A stretch of DNA of 64,000 nucleotides from JAGOMX01 sp041738135 (GTDB taxonomy: Bacteria > Pseudomonadota > Alphaproteobacteria > JAGOMX01), in the NCBI GenBank assembly GCA_041738135.1, contig JBGSQK010000018.1, forward strand, positions 1-64,000, in the 5' to 3' direction. Numbering within the stretch: the first letter of the stretch is position 1; each line of letters opens with the position of its first letter. The translations under genes and the position numbers were made by a program. This document shows positions 53,481-61,281 of this stretch, piece by piece. Below the pieces are notes generated by a model. That model saw only the letters and a list, made by a program, of their open reading frames with translations. It had not been told where the DNA came from and made no database searches.

Positions 53481-53553
53481 CCGTCATGTATGGACCTGCC
53501 GTGAGTGGCAAGAAAAAGCTTCTTGACACTCACGGCAGGTCCATACATGACGG
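53481..53553. repeat. Perfect 27-bp inverted repeat forming a long hairpin
   Basis: The arms at 53481-53507 and 53527-53553 (beginning CCGTCATGTATGGACC) are exact reverse complements over 27 bp. Inside, CAAGAA/TTCTTG adds six pairs after one mismatch, leaving a 5-nt loop, about 33 bp in all. It lies between the convergent DUF4266 and scsB-like genes. It could be a terminator, but the length and perfection are more like a palindromic mobile element. Confidence 0.85.
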
Positions 53554-53642
53554 GCATGGGGAAATGTGTACTATTTGGCTTCCGGAGTAATATCTTTAAA
53601 ATACTGATGTATATAACCAGAACAATAGCTATCAAAACAGCA

Positions 53643-55727
53643 TCATTTTTCAGTTGTAGTAAGAGCCTTCTTGACCCCCTCAACAGTCAAAACCTCCGAA
53701 AGTGTTACTCCATCTGGGTGCTTTGGACTGAATACCACATAGAACGGCACACCATACTTTCCAAATCGACGCAAGAAGGCAGTGATATTCTTATCGCCAT
53801 TGGTCCAATCTGCAACCATAGCTACAGTGTTATCTCGCTTTAAAAGCTCTTCAACTTCTTGTGTTTTCAGGACAAACAATTCATTTGCTTTACAAGTTAG
53901 ACACCAGTCTGCCGTCACATCAACAAACACTGTTTTACTTTCATTCACGAATCCAGCAATTTTTTCTTCGTCAAACTTGACCCAGGATGTTCCGGATAGA
54001 TCCTTTTCATATGCGGTTGTCCCATAATAGTAAGGCACAGCAAACGAAACACCGGAAAGGAATAAAATAAGTGCCCAAGTTACAGCCGAGCCAATAACAC
54101 TTCTATATTTTAGGTAAAGAGCAATCCCCATCGCTCCAAATATGAACACAAGGGTATAGGCTGCAGCCGTCCCATTGGTAGCGCTTAAAGTCCATAATAG
54201 CCAAGCCAGTGTTGCAAACAATAAGATGGACAAGGACTTCTTGAATTGGTCCATCCATTTTCCAGGTTTTGGTAATTTTTTGATCGAACCAGGAAATATG
54301 CCTATCAACATAAAAGGCAGGGCCAGACCCAGACCCATGAATGTAAATATCTCAAAGATCTCAACGCCACTTCTGGAAAGAGCATAACTTAGAGCTGTTC
54401 CCAAGAATGGTGCGGTGCAAGGTGTGGCCAATAACGTCACAAATGCGCCAGAAAAAAAGTGAGCCATTACGGATTCTTTTGACTCAATTTTTGTTAATTT
54501 AGTTGCCACATTTGATGACAATAGTATTTCAAACCAACCTAACAAATTGTAGGCGAAAAGTGTTATGACGATCATAATCGCTACCAAGAATAAAGGTTCT
54601 TGGAACTGAACGCCCCACCCAACAGCATATCCCAGCTGTTTAAATACAATTGAGAGCGCGGCTAACAGCCAAAATGCACTTAAAATACCCATTACGGTTA
54701 ATAAGAAATTTCGTCGCACATGAGCCTTTGTGGCCCCCCCATGATGGAATATTGAATATATTTTTATTAATATAACTGGCAGAACACAAGGCATGAAGTT
54801 CAATATAAAGCCACCAATAAATGCAAAAGCGAGAATTAGCAATAACCCTGTAAGGCCAGTGTCTGATGCCTGCACGACCCTAATGGATTCTATGGCTTTG
54901 TCTTTTTCTTTCAAAGTGAAAGTCATATTTCGACCCGTCATTACTACTGATGGGGGTTTCATTTTTAATTCATTGTCGTGCATATTGGTTGTAAATGTAG
55001 CTATCGTATTATCTTTTGAGAGGGTCACTTCAGGAATTTCCAAATACATGTCTTCATTTGGCTCTATAAACAATGAGACGCGAGACCTAAACCCTTCAGG
55101 GTTATGTGCAACTACTGTTAGCCTGTGAGATTCAATGGGTGAAGTATCTAGTTCCACCCTTTCAATGGTCATTCCAGAGCCATTATCGGGGTGAGGTACA
55201 CGCTCTAGATATGATTTTATTAAATCAAAGTCATGACTTTTTACAACCGTTACATTACCAAAGAAATCCTTCGGCGATAGCTTAAGGGAAAGTTCAACCT
55301 TGCGCTGTAAACAATTTCCTGGATCGCAGATGAGGTAATCAAGTTTCAAATTAACTATGGCTTCCTTGCCAGGTTCTATAAGTGCGATTGTAAGTGGTAA
55401 GACCACTTTTTTTTCATATCCATATGCTTTAAGATTAAGAATAACAAATTGATCGGGCACAGGCCAATTTATGCTAACGGACTTGACGTTCACGGAACCC
55501 GACGAATCAATTTTAATGGGATATCCAGTCAGCCCAGAGGTTCGCCAATATGTTTTCCAGTGTCCATTAAATAAAAAATCAAGACCCAATACCACAGAAC
55601 CCAAGGAACCAGTTGCTTCATACCCTGAACGCAAAGTGATAGAGTGCTCCGCATCCTTATAGCTATCAGCTGCGAAAATAGGCGCAGTTAGGAATACAAA
55701 TAAGTATGAAAACAACCTTGCGCGCAT
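53643..55727 (-). CDS. ScsB/DsbD-type protein-disulfide reductase
   Basis: This is a 694-residue membrane reductase. An exported N-terminal region (about 20-280) with GHWKTYWRTSGLTGYPIKID and FVILNLKAYGYEKKVVLP resembles ScsB more than enterobacterial DsbD. Eight or nine hydrophobic helices form the CcdA-like centre (about 290-590), with GGFILNFMPCVLPVILIK and ATPCTAPFLGTALSYA carrying the two membrane cysteines. A C-terminal thioredoxin domain has WCLTC (Cys609, Cys612). It moves electrons from cytoplasmic thioredoxin to periplasmic thiol proteins; the TlpA-like protein next to it is the likely client. Confidence 0.93.
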   Translation of the reverse strand: MRARLFSYLFVFLTAPIFAADSYKDAEHSITLRSGYEATGSLGSVVLGLDFLFNGHWKTYWRTSGLTGYPIKIDSSGSVNVKSVSINWPVPDQFVILNLKAYGYEKKVVLPLTIALIEPGKEAIVNLKLDYLICDPGNCLQRKVELSLKLSPKDFFGNVTVVKSHDFDLIKSYLERVPHPDNGSGMTIERVELDTSPIESHRLTVVAHNPEGFRSRVSLFIEPNEDMYLEIPEVTLSKDNTIATFTTNMHDNELKMKPPSVVMTGRNMTFTLKEKDKAIESIRVVQASDTGLTGLLLILAFAFIGGFILNFMPCVLPVILIKIYSIFHHGGATKAHVRRNFLLTVMGILSAFWLLAALSIVFKQLGYAVGWGVQFQEPLFLVAIMIVITLFAYNLLGWFEILLSSNVATKLTKIESKESVMAHFFSGAFVTLLATPCTAPFLGTALSYALSRSGVEIFEIFTFMGLGLALPFMLIGIFPGSIKKLPKPGKWMDQFKKSLSILLFATLAWLLWTLSATNGTAAAYTLVFIFGAMGIALYLKYRSVIGSAVTWALILFLSGVSFAVPYYYGTTAYEKDLSGTSWVKFDEEKIAGFVNESKTVFVDVTADWCLTCKANELFVLKTQEVEELLKRDNTVAMVADWTNGDKNITAFLRRFGKYGVPFYVVFSPKHPDGVTLSEVLTVEGVKKALTTTEK

Positions 55728-55920
55728 ATTAGGCCTCTTAATCTAGAGAAACTATATATTAATTCTACTCGGGTCAATCAATATAAGCAATAATAACTGT
55801 ATAACTACTATTTGTTACCTTAGAAGCAAATTATAGAATTAATAACTATTGAGCTAAAGTCTGAATTTAATGGTGCATCACATACAAAATATGGCTTAAT
55901 ATCTAGGTCTTAAGAACCCC

Positions 55921-56910
55921 TCAAGCAACCTTACACAAAGAAAACACCGGTTTCCATAATTGGGTTGTATCCAAGGGATAACCATTTTTGATTTTTAGTT
56001 CGATGCTGTTTAAGCGGGTCATCAGGGTGACCATGTCTTTTTCGGACCAGCGGGATAGGTGCCTGATAAATTCGTCTTGTTCCTTAAAGAAAATGGGAGG
56101 GCGCATGGATTGCATGGCTTGGGCTGCGGGTGTGCCGCTGGCGACGAGTGCTTTAAGGCTCATCAGTTTGGAAAAATGTTGATTCAGCGACCTGATAATG
56201 TTCATTTCTTCGGCGCCCAGCATTTTGGCTTCGTGATAGGTCCTAAGGACTTGCGGCAGCAATCTGTCGCCGAGCTTGCTGACGAAGGGTTTCACGTTGG
56301 CTTCCCGGAAATCAGACATGCACGCCTCAAAATCGGTAAAACTAATTTCTGCACCTGCCTCCACGTAGAATGGCAGCTTTTGCAAGGCGGGTAGCACGGC
56401 TTCTATGTTGTCTTCCATTTGCTGGATGGCATAAATCTGCGACTCTTTGCTTAAGGCAAGCCCCAGCTCTTGGATCATCTCATTCAGGAAAACCTGCTTA
56501 TCGCGCGCATTGCTTAAATAGCACGTCACAAATGCCGCATTTTTAGATTTTTCATGCAGCATCTTCAGTTTTTTGATGGATGAACCAATCATCGCTGGGA
56601 TAATCAGCTGTACGCCCGCGGTGGGTGATTCCAGATGCGATTCAATGGTGCTTGCTGACTTGTCGGTGGCATCCTCGATGATAACGATTTTATGGCTAGA
56701 TGCTTTGGAAAACAAATCGCCCTGATTATGGAGTAAGGAGGGATCACTCAGAAAGCCAGATTGATCAACCCACTGGGTTTGGGCATTCCTTGCTTTTGCC
56801 AGTTGCCCCACCAGGCTGCTCACTTTGTGAGCAAGATACGCCTCGTGCGTTCCATAAAGAAATACACTGGCCGCGTTACTACTTATAAGGGACGAAAAAT
56901 CAACCTTCAT
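55921..56910 (-). CDS. holA: DNA polymerase III delta subunit
   Basis: The delta subunit is the clamp-loader wrench that opens the beta clamp. The 329-residue protein has SVFLYGTHEAYLAHKVSSLVG at the N-terminus, a degenerate AAA+ fold with no Walker A, and the C-terminal SRWSEKDMVTLMTRLNSIELKIKNGYP characteristic of HolA. Its start overlaps lptE by 11 bp; leuS-lptE-holA is a common alphaproteobacterial order. Confidence 0.93.
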   Translation of the reverse strand: MKVDFSSLISSNAASVFLYGTHEAYLAHKVSSLVGQLAKARNAQTQWVDQSGFLSDPSLLHNQGDLFSKASSHKIVIIEDATDKSASTIESHLESPTAGVQLIIPAMIGSSIKKLKMLHEKSKNAAFVTCYLSNARDKQVFLNEMIQELGLALSKESQIYAIQQMEDNIEAVLPALQKLPFYVEAGAEISFTDFEACMSDFREANVKPFVSKLGDRLLPQVLRTYHEAKMLGAEEMNIIRSLNQHFSKLMSLKALVASGTPAAQAMQSMRPPIFFKEQDEFIRHLSRWSEKDMVTLMTRLNSIELKIKNGYPLDTTQLWKPVFSLCKVA

Positions 56911-57436
56911 GGGGGGCTTTGTCTTTACTCATAATAAAGCCGGAAACACGCAACGTAATGTCATCAGCCAGCGCTTTTAGAGCCATTTCCCGTGATGAAT
57001 CTGCAGCAACAGTTGCTGAGTATGCCGCTTTTTTAGCACGAGGTCCCAGCGAAAATGAAGCAACCTGCACCAGAGAATCCGTATACTCCACTTTACTGGT
57101 AGCCAAGTTTTCTAGATTTATGGATGCATTAATGGTTATTTCCTCATGACGAGGCGTTTCATCGCGGCGGTAAGCCAACTTTCTAGTGGTTTCTACTAAT
57201 GTGACGCGCAACAGATATTTGTTGGACACGCTATTTTCGGCGGTCATGGAATCAAGCAAGTAATTCCGCAAGATTTGCCCTGAACGATCTGCAATCACAT
57301 CCACCTTAACCTGCTCTAATTTCGGGCTGGTGGAGCCATCCGAGACCGGAGCATACATAGGTTGAAAACCGCACCCTGCTAGTGCAACAGCAAACAGCAG
57401 GCTATATAACGATGTTAACGATTTTATTGGGGACAA
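56900..57436 (-). CDS. lptE: LPS-assembly lipoprotein LptE
   Basis: LptE plugs the LptD barrel that inserts LPS into the outer membrane. The 178-residue protein has signal and lipobox LAGC followed by GFQPMYAP, the typical LptE start. VDVIADRSGQILRNYLLDSM and the helix-strand pattern continue the family. It overlaps leuS by 35 bp and holA by 11 bp. Its presence, with the PagL-like protein, implies the organism makes lipopolysaccharide. Confidence 0.92.
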   Translation of the reverse strand: MSPIKSLTSLYSLLFAVALAGCGFQPMYAPVSDGSTSPKLEQVKVDVIADRSGQILRNYLLDSMTAENSVSNKYLLRVTLVETTRKLAYRRDETPRHEEITINASINLENLATSKVEYTDSLVQVASFSLGPRAKKAAYSATVAADSSREMALKALADDITLRVSGFIMSKDKAPHEG

Positions 57437-59945
57437 CGATAATTTTCCTTACTTGTTTATCTTCCATAATACGTTGAACATTGGGTAATGCCAAAGCAAT
57501 TTTCTTAATAACCTCAGGGTCCTCGTCCAGCGCTACTTCCAAAGAACCGCGCAGTTTGCCGTTCACTTGAACAACCATTTCAATGGTATCATCTTTTAAA
57601 TAAGCTGAATCAGCCTTAGGCCAGGGCTCATGCACCAATAGGTCCTTCATGCCCATCTCATGCCACAATTCTTCTGTAATATGCGGGATAATGGGGTTTA
57701 AGAGTTGCACGAATGTTTGCAAGCTCGTCTTCAAAACGGGCGCACTGAGATTTTTATAATGCTTTTCGAATTCATTATGAAATTCACGCATACGGGCCAC
57801 ATACTTATTGAAATGAAACTTTTCCAGATCAACCGTGCCGGAACTGACGGTTTTGTGCAATAATTTCAGGATCGCTTGATCTTTATCACCTGAGCCTTGT
57901 GCTGATTTATTACAGTAATGTTCAGCTTCCACCACAAATTTCCAGATACGATTGAGATATTTCCACACACCCTGAATGCCCATATCGGTCCACTCCAAAT
58001 CCCTATCAGGTGGGCTGTCGGACATCATGAATAAGCGTGTAGCATCGGCGCCATAGGACTGCATCATCTCATCAGAATCGATAACATTTTTCTTGGACTT
58101 GCTCATCTTTTCCGAGCGACCCACCACAACCGGCGAATTGTCGCTAGATTTAACAAATGCACAGTCCACCTTTTTAATCTCATCGGGGCTAATCCATTGG
58201 CCCTTACTGTCCTTATAGGTTTCATGACAAACCATGCCTTGAGTCATAAGTTGCTTAAAGGGTTCATCAAAGTTTAGATAGCCACATTTCCGCAAAGCGC
58301 GGGTAAAAAAGCGTGAATAGAGTAAATGCATCACCGCATGCTCAATACCGCCAATGTACTGATCCACAGGCATCCAGTACTGCACCGCTTCCTTTTCAAA
58401 AGGCTTGTCCGAATGGGGGGAGCAAAACCTCAAGAAATACCATGAGGATTCAAAAAATGTATCTAGGGTATCGGTGACACGCTCAGCCTTGCCGTCACAT
58501 TTGGGGCAGTTCACATGCTTCCAAGTGGGATGATGATCCAGTGGGTTTCCAGGTTTGTCAAAGGTTACATCTTCTGGCAAGACCACTGGCAAATCTTCTT
58601 CAGGAACGGGAACAACGCCACAATCTGCACATCGAATGATGGGAATAGGGCAGCCCCAATAACGTTGACGTGATACGCCCCAGTCACGCAAACGATAAGT
58701 AATCGCTTTGCGGCCACAACCTTTTTCTTCCAACACTTTGTTCATAGCTTGTTTGGCTTGTTCAACCGATAAACCGTTAAGAAAATCAGAATTAACCAAG
58801 AGTCCATCGCCTGTAAATGCTTGGGAGCTGACATCAATAACTTCCCCTTCAGGTTGAATCACTTGCTTGATAGGCAGTTTATATTTGGTGGCAAATTCAT
58901 GGTCACGTTCATCATGAGCAGGACAGCCAAAAATGGCGCCTGTGCCATAATCCATCAATACAAAATTAGCAATATAAATAGGCAATTGCCAATTGGCATC
59001 AAGCGGATGCTGGACCTTAAGTCCCGTATCCACACCTCGTTTTTCTGCTTTTTCAATATCCTCAAGACTTGTGCCCAAGGAATTGCACTCTTTAATAAAC
59101 GAAGCGATACTAGGGTTTGTTTTTGCTAGTTCTTCAGCTATAGGATGATTTGGTGAAATGGCACAGAATGAGGCGCCAAATAAAGTATCAGGCCGGGTGG
59201 TAAAGATTTCCAGTGACTCACTGCGACCCACCACTGGAAAATGCACATAAGCACCTTCTGACCGACCGATCCAGTTTTGTTGCATGGTCACAACACGCTC
59301 GGGCCAGCCTTTTAAGGTATCCAGAGAATCTAGTAGGTCTTGCGCAAAATCCGTTATCTTCAAAAACCATTGGGACAGACGCCTACGCTCCACAGGAGCT
59401 CCTGAACGCCAGCCCTTACCATCCACCACTTGCTCGTTGGCCAGTACCGTATTTTCCACAGGATCCCAGTTGACCAAGCTCTCTTTTTCGTAAACCAAAT
59501 CATTGGCGAAGAAATCAAGAAACAGCTTCTGCTCGTGACGATAATAATTCACATCGCAGGAGGCAAATTCACGGCTCCAGTCATAAGCAAAACCCACAGG
59601 CTTCAGCTGTTTGCGCATACTAGCGATGTTCTCGTAAGTCCATTTGCCTGGATGCAAGTTATTTTGAATAGCCGCATTTTCTGCGGGCAAACCAAAAGCA
59701 TCCCAACCCATAGGATGCAGAACGTTATAACCTTGCGCCAATTTAAAACGAGCGATCACATCGCCTAAAGTATAGTTACGAATATGCCCCATATGGATGC
59801 GCCCAGAAGGATAGGGAAACATCTCAAGCACATAATACTTTGGCTTGTCAGAAGAATCTTTCGCTAGGAAACATTCTCTTTTTTCCCATTCCGCTTGCCA
59901 CTTAGGTTCCGTTTGGCGAAAGTTATAGCGCTCTGTAATGGTCAT
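57402..59945 (-). CDS. leuS: Leucine-tRNA ligase
   Basis: LeuRS charges tRNA-Leu and edits misactivated amino acids. At 847 residues, the HIGH-type motif is HMGHIRNY in MFPYPSGRIHMGHIRNYTLGD, the KMSKS loop is EKMSKSKKN near 620, and the CP1 editing domain has TTRPDTLFGASF and the GTGAIFGCPAHDERD threonine-rich/Asp region. The zinc cysteines are in CPKCDGKAERV and CADCGVVP. It sits between the DUF3576 gene and lptE in one transcription unit. Confidence 0.98.
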   Translation of the reverse strand: MTITERYNFRQTEPKWQAEWEKRECFLAKDSSDKPKYYVLEMFPYPSGRIHMGHIRNYTLGDVIARFKLAQGYNVLHPMGWDAFGLPAENAAIQNNLHPGKWTYENIASMRKQLKPVGFAYDWSREFASCDVNYYRHEQKLFLDFFANDLVYEKESLVNWDPVENTVLANEQVVDGKGWRSGAPVERRRLSQWFLKITDFAQDLLDSLDTLKGWPERVVTMQQNWIGRSEGAYVHFPVVGRSESLEIFTTRPDTLFGASFCAISPNHPIAEELAKTNPSIASFIKECNSLGTSLEDIEKAEKRGVDTGLKVQHPLDANWQLPIYIANFVLMDYGTGAIFGCPAHDERDHEFATKYKLPIKQVIQPEGEVIDVSSQAFTGDGLLVNSDFLNGLSVEQAKQAMNKVLEEKGCGRKAITYRLRDWGVSRQRYWGCPIPIIRCADCGVVPVPEEDLPVVLPEDVTFDKPGNPLDHHPTWKHVNCPKCDGKAERVTDTLDTFFESSWYFLRFCSPHSDKPFEKEAVQYWMPVDQYIGGIEHAVMHLLYSRFFTRALRKCGYLNFDEPFKQLMTQGMVCHETYKDSKGQWISPDEIKKVDCAFVKSSDNSPVVVGRSEKMSKSKKNVIDSDEMMQSYGADATRLFMMSDSPPDRDLEWTDMGIQGVWKYLNRIWKFVVEAEHYCNKSAQGSGDKDQAILKLLHKTVSSGTVDLEKFHFNKYVARMREFHNEFEKHYKNLSAPVLKTSLQTFVQLLNPIIPHITEELWHEMGMKDLLVHEPWPKADSAYLKDDTIEMVVQVNGKLRGSLEVALDEDPEVIKKIALALPNVQRIMEDKQVRKIIVVPNKIVNIVI

Positions 59946-59960
59946 GCTCTTCTTGCTTTC

Positions 59961-60476
59961 TTAGTTCTTGCTATTTACCTTCAGCTCACGAGCTCGGGAT
60001 AAAATAGCCTCTTCAAACTCGTTGACTGTTTTAGGATCTACCTTTTGGTCAGACCAAGTCTTCTTTGCTTCATTATAAACTTGCTTATGTATGGCCACCC
60101 GTATGCCATTGGCGCGAAGCTGTCTGTCTAAAATAAACACGTCCACTTTCAAACGCTCATTCTTCGCAGAAGCTGGCGTATACCATTCCGTCAGAATCAC
60201 GCCGCCAAAAGGATCCACCGTCCGCAAAGGCATAAATGAAACCGTATCCAGTGAAGCTCTCCACAAGAACTCATTCACAGTAATGCCAGCAGCTTCTGCC
60301 GTTTTATTACCATTACCGCCAAAAACAAGAATTTCATCACCAAACAGGTTGCCAAGCGACTTACGACGCTGCGCCTTGTCATCCAAAACATCCGAATCAT
60401 CAGACGTCAAAGACCCTGACTCACATCCCATCAAAGGCATGGTCAGCAATATCATACTCAAGTAACGTTTACGCAT
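59961..60476 (-). CDS. DUF3576 lipoprotein
   Basis: This is a 171-residue lipoprotein with the lipobox PLMGC. The conserved core GITVNEFLWRASLDTVSFMPLRTVDPFGGVILTEWYTP is characteristic of DUF3576, which is confined to Alphaproteobacteria and usually lies upstream of leuS. Its function is unknown; location suggests envelope work related to lptE. The ATG at 60476 follows GAGGTG at 5-6 nt and gives the proper signal peptide. Confidence 0.9.
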   Translation of the reverse strand: MRKRYLSMILLTMPLMGCESGSLTSDDSDVLDDKAQRRKSLGNLFGDEILVFGGNGNKTAEAAGITVNEFLWRASLDTVSFMPLRTVDPFGGVILTEWYTPASAKNERLKVDVFILDRQLRANGIRVAIHKQVYNEAKKTWSDQKVDPKTVNEFEEAILSRARELKVNSKN

Positions 60477-60833
60477 ATTCACCTCATGTATTACCACATG
60501 ATACTCTTACCACATTTTCATAGAATTTCCAGAAGGGAAATTTCACTTGGGATAGCAGGCGAGCAAATGGTGTGGGTGCCGCACTGAGCTATGCATTGGA
60601 AGTAGGATAAACAGTTGGTTTCACTCCCGTCTTTAAGGATGATAATTCTGTGTCCATTTGTAAACGAATGTCATTGACTTGCCTTACTACCCCGAGTTAG
60701 CCATCAATTAGGTTACCAATTGTGATTGAGTTTCCACTGAATAGTGTCACTATTTCAACGGACTCATGATTTCATGACGCCTTTCCATTCTCACAAAAGC
60801 ATACGTCCAAAACCCGCGAAATCTGTTTATGCG

Positions 60834-61017
60834 TTAACTTGTTGTTAACTAAATATTAACTATTTATTAACCTTTTGTTAATAAATAGAGTCAGTGATCT
60901 TCACAATCAGTCAATTTAAATAACCATTAAATCACCGAAAGCAAACAAGAAAATACGAATACTCAACTTTCATATACAAAATGATTGATCTTAATAAAGA
61001 TTAATATACTATTAACC
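60834..61017 (+). promoter_or_regulatory. Array of TTAA-N7-TTAA CtrA-like sites
   Basis: Five TTAA half-sites at 60834, 60845, 60856, 60867 and 60878 are spaced exactly 11 bp apart, so four overlapping TTAA-N7-TTAA sites are formed; two of them are followed by C or CC as in the CtrA consensus. Another pair lies at 60916/60927 and a sixth, full TTAA-N7-TTAACC, at 61001-61017. All lie in the 805-bp gap 60477-61281, which shows no gene. The site nearest the start lies 265 bp from the secreted-exonuclease ATG. Confidence 0.6.
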
Positions 61018-61058
61018 TTATGGAAGCAGTCAATTGCAACTGAGAGGTCTAAGTATAA

Positions 61059-61076
61059 ATGCTTAATATTAAGCAT
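61059..61076. promoter_or_regulatory. 18-bp perfect palindrome, possible operator
   Basis: ATGCTTAATATTAAGCAT is perfectly self-complementary with no spacer. It lies 205 bp upstream of the exonuclease-like gene. It may bind a dimeric regulator. Confidence 0.4.
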
Positions 61077-61197
61077 AGCCGTCTTATTCCATCATATTAT
61101 GTGAGCATAAGTAACACACTCTCACTGAGCCAGGTTATCTCTGATACTCATGGTCGTTTATTGAAATTATAAAAATAGTTCTTGCTGTAGAATATTT

Positions 61198-61227
61198 GAC
61201 ATTTATTAAACTCAGGTAATAAATGTC
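61198..61227. promoter_or_regulatory. 11-bp inverted repeat in the leader of the exonuclease-like gene
   Basis: GACATTTATTA (61198-61208) and TAATAAATGTC (61217-61227) are exact reverse complements with an 8-bp spacer, 54 bp before the ATG. It could be an operator or a leader hairpin; no T-run follows. Confidence 0.4.
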
Positions 61228-61281
61228 GTTAAAACTATAAGTAATGAATAGAAATAATAAACAATAAACGGGAGAGCGAGC

